Assembly (NCBI GenBank): GCA_035772405.1
Contig: JAYKKM010000046.1
Location: 678,501 to 742,500 of the forward strand
DNA length: 64,000 nt
DNA from: Chrysogorgia sp. JL179-B06
Lineage: Eukaryota; Cnidaria; Anthozoa; Scleralcyonacea; Chrysogorgiidae
Direction: 5' to 3'
Below the pieces are notes generated by a model. The model did no database searches and was not told where the DNA came from. It worked only from the letters and a program-made list of their open reading frames with translations. This document shows, piece after piece, positions 1-10,721 of the stretch. Positions within the stretch are counted from its first letter, which is position 1, and each line of letters begins with the position of its first letter. Position numbers and translations under genes: made by a program.

Positions 1-1060
1 CACAAACCACCATGAACAACCACAAACCACCACAAACCACCATGAACCACCACAAACCACCACGAACCACCACGAACCACTACGAACCACCATGAACAAC
101 CACAAACCACCATGAACCACCACAAACCACCACAAACCACCACGAACCACCACAAACCACCATGAACCACCATGAACCACCACAAACCACCATGCCACCA
201 TTAACAACCACAAACCACCATGAACAACCACAAACCACCACAAACCACCACGAACCACCACAAACCACCATGAGCAACCACAAACCACCATGAACAACCA
301 CAAACCACCATGAACCACCACAAACCACCACAAACCACCACGAACCACCACAAACCACTACAAACCACCATGAGCAACCACAAACCACCATGAACAACCA
401 CAAACCACCATGAACAACCACAAACCACCATGAACCACCACAAACCACCACAAACCACCACGAACCACCACAAACCACCACGAACCACCACGAACCACCA
501 CAAACCACCATGAGCAACCACAAACCACCATGAACAACCACAAACCACCATGAACAACCACAAACCACCATGAACAACCACAAACCACCATGAACCACCA
601 CAAACCACCACAAACCACCACGAACCACCACGAACCACTACGAACCACCATGAACCACCATGAACAACCACAAACCACCATGAACCACCACAAACCACCA
701 TGAACCACCACAAACCACCATGAGCAACCACAAACCACCATGAACAACCACAAACCACCATGAACAACCACAAACCACCACAAACCACCACGAACCACCA
801 CAAACCACCATGAGCAACCACAAACCACCATGAACAACCACAAACCACCATGAACAACCACAAACCACCATGAACAACCACAAACCACCACAAACCACTA
901 CAAACCACCATGAGCAACCACAAACCACCATGAGCAACCACAAACCACCATGAACAACCACAAACCACCATGAACAACCACAAACCACCATGAACCACCA
1001 CAAACCACCAAGAACTACCACAGGAACCACCGTAAACCACCAGAAACCACAATATAACAC
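1..1060. repeat. Minisatellite of ~10-bp CCAC-rich units
   Basis: The tract is built from alternating ~10-bp words such as ACCACCACAA, ACCACCATGA and AACAACCACA, with point variants (CGAAC, TGAGC). It breaks down into degenerate units near 1010-1060. Long open frames on the minus strand (Trp/Phe/Val/Gly-rich) are a by-product of the stop-free repeat, not genes. The left boundary lies outside the window. Confidence 0.9.
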
Positions 1061-1249
1061 AACATATATACACTCAAACCTCTATATGTATCCTAACATG
1101 ACGTACTTAGGAATTATTGTCAGTTATGTCAGGAAGACTGGGAACTAACCATTAACTAGAAATACGTTACGCAACAACCCCTCGCCAGTTTACTGTTTGA
1201 AGTTTACTCTGGTTTGAAGCATGTATAGCGTGCTTAGTTATTTTACTGC

Positions 1250-1405
1250 ACCGAAATTAAATATTCTTTGATATTCATTTAAATTAGGCTTTCTGACCTC
1301 GTTCGTGTGTCTGTAAATTCCAAAGAATCTTCGCTTTGTAACGAGGCTAGAAAGGCTAATTGACATGCATATTAAATAATATTTAGACTGGCCGCCATTA
1401 TTGGA
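1250..1405. mobile_element. Palindromic MITE, copy A of a three-copy family
   Basis: This is a hairpin whose arms contain TTAAATATTCTTT, a CTTTCTGACCTCGTTCG motif and its complement around AACGAGGC. Copies at 10543-10716 and 57652-57839 share the same core and the same outer GACCTCTTTCATAAT end. This copy is the most diverged and has lost its outer tip. It has no coding capacity. Confidence 0.6.
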
Positions 1406-1489
1406 ACTGAAATTGGCTATCTGAAAAATAATTTCTAAAATAATTTCGGTCTAGCCTGCGCCATGATCTGAACGCCGTTTAAACGACCA

Positions 1490-1810
1490 ATTGAACCAAG
1501 AAAGAATTGCGACAATAGCGTGCAGATTGAAGGAGAAATTAGGGTTTTAGTAATGAGGAATTTTACCCAAAAAATCGACTCAAAATTGGCCATCAGAAAA
1601 ATCAAATGTTTTGCCATTCCTAAATGAATTTAGATCTGATTTAAAAGGCATCATACCCGTTTAAAATACTGTTCGTATCGAGTATGAATTGCGACAATAG
1701 CGTGCAAATTGAAGGAAACTGAATTTGGGTTTGTGTAATGGAGTAATTTTACCCAAAAAATTGACTCGATTTGGAAATGAAATTGGCCATCAGAAAAATC
1801 CAAGAATTTC
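1490..1810. repeat. Diverged ~190-bp tandem duplication
   Basis: The stretch at about 1500-1610 (GAATTGCGACAATAGCGTGC, ATTTTACCCAAAAAAT, TTGGCCATCAGAAAAATC) recurs at about 1685-1805 with small differences. No gene is visible here. The sequence from 1810 to 2016 shows nothing recognisable. Confidence 0.65.
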
Positions 1811-2016
1811 GATCTGATATAATATAATATAAAAGGCATCTGAAAGCCGGTTAAAATACGAATTGAAACCAGGTTCTGACATAGTAAGGATTGACAGATT
1901 CAGAGCTTATTCTTGATTCTATGGATGGTGGTGCATGGCCGTTCTTAGTTGGTGGAGTGATTTTTCTGGTTAATTCCGTTAACGAACGAGACCTTGATCT
2001 GCTAACTATAGCTACA

Positions 2017-2310
2017 ATCTTGGACAAAAGTAGTTGTAACAATTAACCCCCGCCTCCGTTTCAATGTTGTAATTTGAGTGGCAACATTGATTTGGGAAGA
2101 GCGGAGCCACTACAACATTGATTTTGGGGGGAGCGGGGGTGTTACAATTAACATTATTGTCCAAGATTCAATCTTGGACAAAAGTAGTTGTAACAATTAA
2201 CCCTCGCCCCCGTTTCAATGTTGTCATTTGAAAGCGTCTGCAACATTGATTATTTTTTTTGGGGGGACGGGGGTGTTACAACATTATTGTCCAAGATTGT
2301 AGGCTTTTCG
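2017..2310. repeat. Tandem ~155-bp duplication with inverted CCAAGATT motif
   Basis: CTTGGACAAAAGTAGTTGTA followed by a CCCCGCC-rich stretch and TTTCAATGTTGT occurs at about 2018-2075 and again at about 2172-2230. Between them ATTGTCCAAGATT meets its complement AATCTTGGACAA, giving a perfect inverted motif. This is probably the end region of an old inverted-repeat element. Confidence 0.6.
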
Positions 2311-2499
2311 CGAATCGTCATGGTTTTCTTAGAGGGACATTTGGTGATATCAACAAAAGACTGGAAGGCAATAACAAGTCAACGATGCCCTTATACGTGC
2401 TTGTCCGAACCATACCATACTCAAGTCGAGATATGGTCTGGCAGCGATTTCAAAGCGGTTAACAAATTATCTGTAGATAACAAATCCCAAAAAGGCCGT

Positions 2500-2660
2500 T
2501 TTGTCGTACATAGATTTTGAACGTTATCACGGCCAATATTTACTCGATTTGAATTCTGAAAACAGATTGGAATAATTCCGAGTCCAAATACGTAATTACA
2601 TTCGTGTCTATTATATTACGAGAACGTGCATACCTTTCGTAAAAACCTGTTTATGTACTT
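2500..2660. repeat. Dispersed repeat fragment, interrupted by the next element
   Basis: The segment TTTTGAACGTTATC through CGTGCATACC and CGTAAAAACCTGTTTATG recurs in pieces at 3670-3830, 3900-4015, 4730-4890, 21180-21480 (inverted) and 26640-26720. It is a moderately diverged family with no visible coding sequence. It ends at 2660 where a TIR element interrupts it; the continuation (GTACTTAGAAG) is found at 3659. Confidence 0.65.
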
Positions 2661-3658
2661 TAGGGGCGCAACTAGGGGGGGGGGGGGGGGTGGGGGGGGG
2701 GGGGGGGTGGGGTTGGGTGGGGGGGTGGTTGCAACCCCTGCCCTTTTTAACCCTGCCCTTTTTGTGAGACCTCTAATACTTTCAGATAAACAGATAATTA
2801 ATCGTCTGTTGTAGTACGCAATACAATTCTCCGCAAATCTGATGAGACTCAGAGGCTTCTAGCTCGCCTTCAAGCTCGGCCGGGCGCGGCGAGGCTTTGG
2901 GTACGAGTCTTCTTACGCCCATGCTCCAGCTTTCAGCGGTTTTCAGCATTTTCTGCGGAGAGCTGAAGAAGTGGCAGAACAATATTTTGTTCTGACAAAT
3001 ACTAGTCTTAAGGCCCGAGTATGTTCTTAATGTATATAGTCTACATACTCAAATGCACTCTGCGAAAAAGATGCTACACTCGTGTGTCATAACTCATAGT
3101 TATTATATATACGTGCTAATTATATATTTTGTAAATCATGATTCATGTTAATTTTTGGGTAAATAAAAGTTGTTGTTGTTGCTGTAATGTTGTTGTTGTG
3201 GTTGTTGTTGTTGAGTGTTGTTGTGGTTGTTGAGTGTTTTTGAAGAAGCATAACGAAGATATCTAGTATCCCAAATTGTTTAGAATACTGAGCGCTAGGG
3301 CGGCAGAATAGGGGGGGGGGACTACAGGGGCTATTGTTCAAAGGTTTAGTTCGTTTTCCCCTTGAATTCTGGTACCATGTCAGTTCTTGGGCAGACTTTC
3401 TCACCTCTCAAACGTGCTCATTTTAGGCACAATCAATGAACCTAACAAATCTGTGAGGAAAAGTCTCAGAATGGAGGAAATACCATTTCAGAGACTCTAG
3501 TTTTCAAACAATTTCCGGGGAAGCATGCCCTCCGACCCCCCTAGAGGTTGCACTTATAAGTTCCCCCAAAACACAACATCTTCCACCGCCAATGACTGAG
3601 CAACTTTGCCCTTTTTTTCGTTCAACCCCTGCCCTCGAAATTTTCTAGTTGCGCCCCT
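2661..3658. mobile_element. Non-autonomous TIR transposon with poly-G tract
   Basis: The ends are TAGGGGCGCAACTAG and the complementary CTAGTTGCGCCCCT. The flanks are a duplicated GTACTT (2655-2660 and 3659-3664). The uninterrupted target TTTATGTACTTAGAAATG is seen in a related repeat at about 4000-4016, which supports insertion. A long G tract (about 2676-2723) lies just inside the left end. The interior shows only simple-sequence stretches such as (TTG)n at 3168-3235 and no transposase. Confidence 0.75.
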
Positions 3659-3837
3659 GTACTTAGAAGTTAATCGGCAATCAGGCGGCCGTGGCTTCAT
3701 CGTATATTATTTTGAACGTTATCTCCGACAATATTTAACCGTTTTTAATTCTGAATACAGATTTGAAATATACATAACATATACGTGCCTATTAATTCCA
3801 AAAGGCAGTTACAGAGTCTAAGTTATAATAAGGATTT

Positions 3838-3896
3838 ATGGTGAAGGAAAATTTCGAGCGTATATATTCCAACACTCGAAATTTCCCTTCACCATA
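3838..3896. repeat. Short hairpin repeat
   Basis: GGTGAAGGAAAATTTCGAG and its complement CTCGAAATTTCCCTTCACC flank a short AT spacer. One arm also occurs at 13681-13712, so this is a dispersed family. Confidence 0.6.
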
Positions 3897-4019
3897 TCTT
3901 TAGAACATGTAGTTTAATCGAGTGAAATCCCAAATATTACTTCTAAGTGTATAATATACGTGTATATTATTATTCGTGCATATCCTTCGTAAAAACATGT
4001 TTATGTACTTAGAAATGAC

Positions 4020-4343
4020 GAAGTGGCTATTTTTTACGGCAGGATATATAACAACGATATATAGGCCTTCGTTCCCGACCCGCGATTTCCGGTCGAGTTT
4101 TTTTAAAAATTAGTTTGCCTTTTCTGCATAGTTTTTTGTTTTGGTTAGGGTTAGTATTTTGGTTAGGGTTGGATTTTGGTGATGTTGGGGTTAGCATTTC
4201 GTTGAATTCTAAGATACTGCCGTAAATATAGCTTGGTGAAGTCCGTTTACGGGCCCGTAAATACAGCCACAGCCTAGAAATTGACAGGTGTAACAGCCGG
4301 ACACTATCCGCTAGCAGATATTGTCCCCCGGACATTATTCGCG
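4020..4343. other. Non-coding stretch with TTAGGG-like words
   Basis: No gene is visible. GGTTAGGGTTAG-like words occur at 4144-4197, and a GGACACTATCCGC motif at about 4302 matches the element end downstream. Confidence 0.5.
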
Positions 4344-4731
4344 ATGCGGATAGTGTCCCCCTCGCGGTTCTGTCCTCCCAAAAGAAATACTGGGATAAGC
4401 TTTAGTTCTCGTGTTCTCTTTAGTTCTCGTGAAATGTGCGATGACATGATTTTGTGCGATTTGTGCGACCTGCACTGCTTTCACTTTAATTGTGTAAATT
4501 GGAGAGTTTGGAGTCCGATGAAGCGTGGTTGTGCGCCGAATGCACTCCGCCAGCATTCTGAACAATTTGTCTTTTTAAACTATATTTTGAACCATCATTT
4601 CGGTTTTATTAATTAGGAAAATTTGTCGTATAAAAGTGTTCGCTTAATGCACAAAGCATTAGTTTTTGAGTTTCACTTGGGGGGACACATCTGCGGAAAT
4701 CTAATTAAAGGGGACACTATCCGCTACCAGC
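4344..4731. mobile_element. Candidate inverted-repeat element containing a PHD relic
   Basis: GCGGATAGTGTCCCC at 4344-4358 is the complement of GGGGACACTATCCGC at 4717-4731. Both are followed inward by GTCC/CCCC-rich sequence. No target duplication is clear. The interior carries the PHD-finger remnant listed next. Confidence 0.45.
4434..4561 (+). pseudogene. Broken PHD zinc-finger fragment
   Basis: The plus-strand frame from 4434 encodes a Cys-rich stretch with CDDMILCDLCDLHCFHFNC, then V-N-W. This fits the middle of a PHD finger (C-D-x-M-I-x-C-D-x-C ... H-F-x-C-V-x-W). The expected W-x-C-x-x-C end is present only in another frame (DEAWLCAECTPPAF, then TGA at 4559-4561), so a single-base frameshift near 4514-4518 separates the halves. 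The first Cys pair is not evident upstream. In intact proteins PHD fingers bind histone tails, but here only a C-terminal relic remains. Its position inside an inverted-repeat pair suggests it belonged to a mobile element or was captured by one. Confidence 0.55.
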
Positions 4732-4944
4732 AATCAGGCGGCCCGCTTCGTTTTTGAACGTTATCTCGGTCAATATTAAACCATTTTCAATTCTGAAAAC
4801 AGATTTGGAATTACCCAACGGCGTACGTGCGGCCTATTATGTTACGCAAACGTGCATACCCTTCGTAAAACCTTATTATGTAATTCGACAGATGACAAAT
4901 AAACACTACTCAGATCTTATGTATTTATTAACAAGAACAAGAAC

Positions 4945-4950
4945 TTTATT
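4945..4950 (-). promoter_or_regulatory. Polyadenylation signal of the luciferin-binding protein gene
   Basis: On the minus strand this reads AATAAA within AATGAATAAAGTT, about 190 bp after the stop codon. The other arm of the inverted duplication keeps the same AATGAATAAAGTT at about 13496-13508, so the signal sits in a conserved 3' UTR. The UTR of this copy carries a small internal duplication of GTGGCCTAAACACAA (about 4980-5022). Confidence 0.6.
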
Positions 4951-5139
4951 CATTTATGTGAAAAACGTAATTAAAATGTGGCCTAAACACAATTTTACAA
5001 ATAATCGTGGCCTAAACACAAAGTCGAGTCTATTACAAAACTATGCATGCACTAACAATTAAACACGAAATGTCATACGCTTATATATGCTTATCAATGT
5101 CATCTGGCTTACAAGTTCAATCTCTTCCTTATACAGCAT

Positions 5140-5703
5140 TCAATCCACCAAATCTCCATAAAAGGCATTCGCAATCTCGTTTTCTTCTAAGCCATGCATA
5201 AAGTCGTGAGCTGCCACTAGAAACTCGTCTCGGCTTATCTGCCCATCCCCATTGGTATCCAGTGTATTAAAGCAACCCACGATCTTTGCTTCGGGAATAC
5301 CAGGAGCTAATACGTGGAAGAATGCTTTGAATTCCGGTATGGAGATGACTCCCTCATCATTTGTGTCGATCAGGTCGTACATCATACCGCTGGCGACAAG
5401 GGAGGCCTTTTGCTGTTCAGGTGTCATGGCGAGTAGTGAGTCACTGGCATTCTTGGCTGCTTCCTCTAGAGGAATTTTCACTCCTGGTGTTAGACCAATC
5501 TCATCAGCTACCCTCAAGAACTCTCTGCGTGTTGCTTCAGCTTGTTCTTTAGTCATTTCACCGCATTCTGTTAATTTAATACCCATGAGTTCGTAGTCCT
5601 CTCGAGACAGGAAGCCATCGTTGTTAACATCTACTCTTGTCATACGTGTTCTCATTTTTCGCAAATGGTAAGCTCTCTGTTTCTCTGTTACAATCTGACT
5701 CAT
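5140..5703 (-). CDS. Coelenterazine (luciferin)-binding protein, EF-hand
   Basis: This is an intact, uninterrupted 187-residue frame. The ATG at 5703 is chosen because it aligns with the N terminus of the family; the longer frame upstream would start with TTG. Length and sequence fit the ~184-residue Renilla luciferin-binding protein, including an AYHLRKM start region, REFLRVAD, the NTLD...GQISRDEFLV segment and a NAFYGDLV C terminus (family recognised from memory, not searched). Three canonical Ca2+ loops are visible: residues 25-36 (last position Asp instead of Glu), 113-124 and 149-160. The second EF-hand is degenerate, as in the family. In Renilla the protein holds coelenterazine and releases it to luciferase when Ca2+ rises. 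Whether this animal is luminous, or uses the protein otherwise, cannot be read here. The gene has no intron in the coding region. A second, broken copy lies inverted at 12354-13386. Confidence 0.88.
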   Translation of the reverse strand: MSQIVTEKQRAYHLRKMRTRMTRVDVNNDGFLSREDYELMGIKLTECGEMTKEQAEATRREFLRVADEIGLTPGVKIPLEEAAKNASDSLLAMTPEQQKASLVASGMMYDLIDTNDEGVISIPEFKAFFHVLAPGIPEAKIVGCFNTLDTNGDGQISRDEFLVAAHDFMHGLEENEIANAFYGDLVD

Positions 5704-5765
5704 GATGATCAATGCTCACAGCGAACTTCTGATAGCAAATAAATGCCAAATTAAATAGGCTAGGT

Positions 5766-5774
5766 CTATATATA
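5766..5774 (-). promoter_or_regulatory. TATA box of the luciferin-binding protein gene
   Basis: CTATATATAGACC on the minus strand lies about 65 bp before the ATG, in sequence conserved in the inverted copy (about 12280-12292). Its spacing is right for a TATA element with a short leader. Upstream, the conserved block to ~6690 has no other recognisable site. Confidence 0.5.
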
Positions 5775-6691
5775 GAGAAAGCGCCCGTCAATAAAAAGGG
5801 TGGGGAAACGAGCCGTGTATCCGGACGTATTGTGTGGTGAGAGAGACCCCGATTGTATTTTCATACCATAGTGGCATAAATCGGAACCTGGTTCAAACCG
5901 CTATTACGGCTGTCGATTTCCAACAGTTTTATCTGTACGAAATGAAATGCTTCCGCGTTAGGTTTTACCTTAAAAACCATTGTAGTACTATATATCGCTG
6001 TATACAAAGGCAAGATATAAGTCAATATTCATTCAAATGAAAGTCAGCTTTCGAGGCATATTGCAATGTCCGTAATTATAACGAATTGTCGTACAACTAT
6101 ATATAACTATCTAAGAGAAAATGTGTAATGCATGGAGTGAGGGGTGACTGTATCTAATTATTCAGTAAAAAGGTTTCAAGTTAAGAGCATTGATCAATAT
6201 CGTTATAGCCAGTGTTAAAATGGTTAAAAGCAGCAGTAGGTGAAGAATGTCGGAAAATATAGCACTGGAAAAAATGGCACCTCGCAAAGGAAAAGTCATA
6301 CACACAATGCTAATGTTTCTCCCCGCGCTGCGTAAAAAATCTTCTAGTAAAACTAAACTACTTTAAAAGTTTCATACATGTATTTACAGAAAGTTAAAAA
6401 TTATCAAGGCAAATGTTTTGTTACAAAGGTTTTTTTTTCGGTGCAATTTTTACCGGTATTTTCACCGGCGTCATATTTACAAGGAAGTCAATCAATCCAT
6501 TTGACGTGCAGGTGTTGCCGATTGTGGCTGGCATGACGACACAACTAACTAATTGATACAATTTATAAATTCGATGTTTTATTGCAATCTGGATTGCAAT
6601 ATAAAGTTCGAGCATTTGGTCAGATGTAGTGCAACGTAATTTATAGTCGAACGTCGAATTTTTCACGTCTTCCCAACATGGCACACAAGTC

Positions 6692-7733
6692 GAGAGACCT
6701 GCTCCGGCTTCTCATTGGTCGATAAATATAGTAACACTGCGATGACGTACTCAGATTTCAAGTTGCTCTCAGATTTCGAGTCGCTTGGTTTAATACCGCT
6801 ATCACAATCTGTCACCAGATCATTGATCGCACTTTATATGAATTCGCAATAATAAGGATTAATTTATAACGTAACAAGGATTTATTTGAAAAGAACTACC
6901 ATGAGAAAATCTCAGTAATCAGTTTAAAACTATCCATATAGCAACCTTTTTGAATCCACTATCGTACAGATACCAACTACGGAATACACTTCACATTATG
7001 CACTTAGGGGATATCACAGAAGAATATAACTTCATTCCTATTGCTTTAAAATTGAATGCATTTTACGCGCAGACGTGCAGGGACTTTTCTAAAAGCTATT
7101 TTCTCAACTGTGAGGAAAACATCTCACCTCTGCCTCTGAAGCACGCTTTTGGGACGACAAATACGTTTACCATATTTTTCCTGTGAAAAAACACGCATTC
7201 AAAAGCATACTTTTATTTATTACACGTAGTTTCATTGAAGGACAGCGCTATTACTCCACGATTTTCAAACAGTGTTTTTTTCAATTCTCTGAGACTGACT
7301 GAAACGGTGAACGTATTTGTCGTCCCAAAAGCGTGCTTCAGAGGCATAGGTGAGATGTTTTCCTCACTGCTGAGAAAATAGCTTTTAGAAAAGTTCCTGC
7401 GCGTCTGTGCGTAAAATGCATTGAATTTTAAACCAACCTAAGTGCATAGTGTGAAGTGTATTCCGTAGTTGTCATCTGTGCGATACTAGATTCAAAAAGG
7501 TCGACGCTATATGGATAGTTTTTAAACTGATCACTGAGATTTTCTCATGGTATAGTTCTTATAAATTAATCCTTATTATTGCGAATTCGTATAAAGTGCG
7601 ATCAATGATCTGACAGATTGTGATAGCGGTATTAAACCAAGCGACTCGAAATCTGAGAGCGACTCGAAATTTGAGTACATCATCGCAATGTTACTATATT
7701 TATCGACCAATGAGAAGCCGGAGCAGGTCTCTC
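6692..7733. repeat. ~1-kb palindrome (arms ~430-480 bp, 134-bp spacer)
   Basis: The left arm 6692-7171 begins GAGAGACCTGCTCCGGCTTC. The right arm 7306-7733 ends with its complement, GAAGCCGGAGCAGGTCTCTC. The arms stay aligned inward to GGGACGACAAATACGTT (about 7151) and its complement AACGTATTTGTCGTCCC (about 7310). The spacer 7172-7305 is unique. There is no convincing ORF. The palindrome could be a foldback transposon or the product of a local inverted duplication; no target duplication was identified. Confidence 0.85.
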
Positions 7734-7954
7734 CCTAATGGTATGTATACTTATGCACGACCACCATTAACATCATTTATTGCATTTCTTGCGATAAATT
7801 CCCTTAAAATATACAACGGTGAAACTGGACGACGCCTTTCAGACAGGTTTGATAAACATCTTCGTTCCGTTAGGAATAATGATGTTGACAAACCTGTGGC
7901 TGTAGCCCGCGCCATTTCAATAAGCCAGTTCGTAATGTAAACTGCGCATCAAGG

Positions 7955-8060
7955 AATGGAACCTGTAATGTTCTGATTGCTGGTGAGACGATCTAACCAT
8001 TAAGCTACCGAGACTAAACGAGGTTATAATGAGAATCAGAAGGTTACAGGTTCGACCCAC
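7955..8060 (-). repeat. tRNA-derived SINE fragments
   Basis: On the minus strand the sequence ending near 8017 reads GTCTCGGTAGCTTAATGGTT and then TCGTCTCACCAGCAATCAGA, matching the tRNA-like head at 26930-27004. Next to it, at about 8033-8075, AATCAGAAGGTTACAGGTTC lies on the plus strand, so two fragments meet head-on. Confidence 0.6.
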
Positions 8061-8504
8061 TGATCTCAAAAATAGGACTGGATTGAGCTTGGCTATTGTA
8101 TCTGATGAGCTGATTTTGATGCTTGCATATTTGCATAATGTAAATTGACGAGAGATCATTAGAAGCTTCCAGTTTGCAAGCAAATCAAACTGTGACGCTC
8201 GCAAAATAGGTTTATTGTCTGGCCAATGTAGTTTCTTTGTTAACATTGAATGCATAAAATCTTGAACCTAATTTGAAGTCTCATATTAGGCTTGTCTCAC
8301 TGGATAATTAGTGCCAACGGCGGCCATTACCAAAGTCGCAGTAAATCTATAGGTTAGCCATGAATCGTTTTACCCTTATTTGAAAAATGTCTTCTGGTCC
8401 TCTTCATAGTAAATTGTTTTATTTTGTCGATGGTAAGAGCACATAATCCAACAAAAAACCTCATAGGATCCTCAGTTGGTTCTTTCGAGATCAGTGGTTC
8501 GACT

Positions 8505-9435
8505 CAGTCCGGTGTCCCAGGAAATTTGGCCCCCCTAAAAAAATGGCCCCCCCGGGCCATATTTCCTAGGAAATTTGGCCTCCCCGGGGGCCATATTTCC
8601 TAGGAAATTTGTCCCCCTCTTCGGAAATTTGGCCCCCATGTTTATGGTCTTGAAAAATTATAATCTTATGCTTTTTGCAGTTCTGATTAGTTACACGAAC
8701 ATTGTAAAATGTGTCTTGTTGTAGATTTGAATATAAACGAAAGCACAATCGTCAATAGTTAACAGACTCGCGACATATGCATATTTCAAATATAAAAGGT
8801 TAATGTTCTTGTTCAATCGATCAAACGTTTACGGTAAATAAGGTGTAAATGAAGGTCTAAACTGAACCTGGTACTCGTCTTTTACGACAGCAAAAGCATT
8901 TCGCGTAAACAAAGCACAATCGTCAAAAGTTAGAAGACTTGCGAAATAATTCTGACACAAACGAAACTCGAAAAGCACGATACTCGAGTAGTTAAAACCA
9001 TATTTCTGATATCCAGACGGCAGAACCGAATGAAAATTTTAAGGCAAAACCAAACCAAACAATTGAATGGTTTTTGTTGCGGTTCAGCACTCGACCAACG
9101 TACATGCCATGTATTCCTGTTCTGCAGAGAACGTATTTCACCGCCGAAAATAATGTTCACCGCCGAAAACATATTTTACCGTAGAGAATATAATGCACTA
9201 CCGAAATAATTCCACTGTGGAAAATATATTTCACGGCCGAAAATATATTTGATCTACACTCATTATTTAAACCTCTGAGATAAAGCGGAGTGTTTTGTTG
9301 GGGGGACCAAATTTCCGAAGGGGGGGCCAAATTTCCTAGGAAATCTGGTCCGGGGGGGCCAAATTTCCTAGGAAATATGGCCCGGGTGGGCCAAATTTTC
9401 GGGGGGGCCAAATTTCCTGTGACACCAGAAACATT
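8505..9435. mobile_element. TIR element with ATTTCCTAGGAAAT subterminal repeats
   Basis: The left end GGTGTCCCAGGAAATTTGGC matches in complement the right end GCCAAATTTCCTGTGACACC. Both ends carry repeated self-complementary CCATATTTCCTAGGAAATTT motifs joined by CCCC/GGGG runs. The interior (8640-9290) has no transposase frame. It contains short repeats of AAAATATATTTCAC-type sequence at about 9120-9250. Confidence 0.6.
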
Positions 9436-9689
9436 CTTCGGAGCCGGATGTGAGCTTGACGATCGTCATTAATGTATTGCCTGTTTACTCGAAGCTTCAA
9501 CGTTTTCTTCGTTTGACTAATCGACTACATTATTACAGACATGAGAAACAACAACTTGGCTAGCCTGCGGTGACGACAACTGTTTCAATGACTGGTTTCA
9601 ACACTGATATTTATACGTGATAACGCGGTCACCATGTGAACCTTTCCCATCCAATTTACCTGGTGGTGTTTCACCTGTCGACAATATTA

Positions 9690-9829
9690 CTTATTGGATT
9701 TCTCTGAGCCCAATATTACAAAATATTTAAGTCGAGAATTCAATATTGGGCAAGACCGAAGGTCGAGCCTAATATTGCAAGTCGAGACTTAAATATTTTG
9801 TAATATTGGGCGAAGATGAATCCAATAGG
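9690..9829. repeat. Hairpin repeat
   Basis: CCCAATATTACAAAATATTT and its complement AAATATTTTGTAATATTGGG lie within longer imperfect arms that end in TTATTGGATT and AATCCAATAGG. No coding potential is seen. Confidence 0.65.
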
Positions 9830-10542
9830 TGTTTTATGATATCGAACAAAATATCTTAACACAAAGATGTTTCTTCGCACGTAAACAGACAGTCAAGACT
9901 GTTCTTATGTTCTTCACTTATGTCAAAACTGCTCCGTTTTTATTTTTTTTATTTTTAACCGTTGTATTAATTATTTTGCATTTTTGCTTGGTTGAAAAGT
10001 TAATAAACAAATAAACAATACATAAACAGTCAAAAGACTCAAAAGGTTGCTGGTCGTCAAAATGAATAATAAAAAAAACTCGGATCCGCGAGAAGTACTT
10101 CAACCAACGAGATTTCGATTTAGATAAAAGGCACGCGAGTGACGTTGCGTTGCACGTGAACAGCCCGCGTAAACAGTTACATCGTAAAATATTGGGCTGC
10201 CACGTGATGCTAATAGAGACAATTGATCGGTGGATTCTGTGTGAGTGTATAATAATAATACACCGAGATTTGAACTGAAATCAGAAAAATTGTCCACAGA
10301 TTCCAGGACATATATCGGTGATCTCAATCTTTCGTAGTTCCTTTGCGCGAGACCTGTGCAGCATCATTATGGCCCCTATACCTTGCGAACGAACGGAAAA
10401 GGGAAGGTTATCAAATAAAGGAAAGAGATATGTTACACTAACATTAATAACACTGAATCAGGATAAAACGCGCAAGCGGCAGAATTGGAAAGCGGAATTT
10501 GGGATAAACTCGCATTTATTTCAAACGCAGTGTTTTGGAGAT
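9830..10542. other. Stretch without recognisable features
   Basis: Only short frames occur here, none with a known domain. AT-rich sequence spans 9940-10080. The segment 10130-10380 is less AT-rich and could be regulatory, but nothing specific supports this. Confidence 0.4.
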
Positions 10543-10716
10543 ACAGACCTCTTTCATAATAACACCCAAATTAAATATTCTTTTATATAGCCTTTCTGAC
10601 CTCGTTCGTGTGTCTGCAATTCCAAAGAATCTTCGCTTTGTAACGAGGCCAGTAAGGCTAATTTGCATGCATATAAAAGCATATTTACTGACTGGCTACC
10701 ATTATGAAAAAGGTCA
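10543..10716. mobile_element. Palindromic MITE, copy B of a three-copy family
   Basis: The ends are CAGACCTCTTTCATAAT and ATTATGAAAAAGGTC. The core CTGACCTCGTTCGTGTGTCT is paired with AACGAGGCCAG. It is the same family as 1250-1405 and 57652-57839. Confidence 0.75.
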
Positions 10717-10721
10717 GTAGC

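Larger units (their letters stand above)
4900..6690. repeat. Left arm of a ~2-kb inverted duplication
   Basis: The segment from the 3' UTR through the gene to about 1 kb upstream is closely matched in reverse complement by about 11330-13530. Examples are CGGTGCAATTTTTACCGGT (about 6440) and CGGTGAAAATTGCACCG (about 11591). The match stops near 6690 on this side, next to the start of the palindrome at 6692. The 5.7-6.7 kb part has no other convincing gene. Confidence 0.85.

Noticed and set aside
80..1073. Several 140-290-codon minus-strand frames rich in W, F, V, G
   Set aside because: They are produced by the stop-free minisatellite in three frames at once and have no domain or gene context.
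7620..7940. 106-codon plus frame
   Set aside because: Its first part lies in the palindrome arm and the rest has no recognisable domain.
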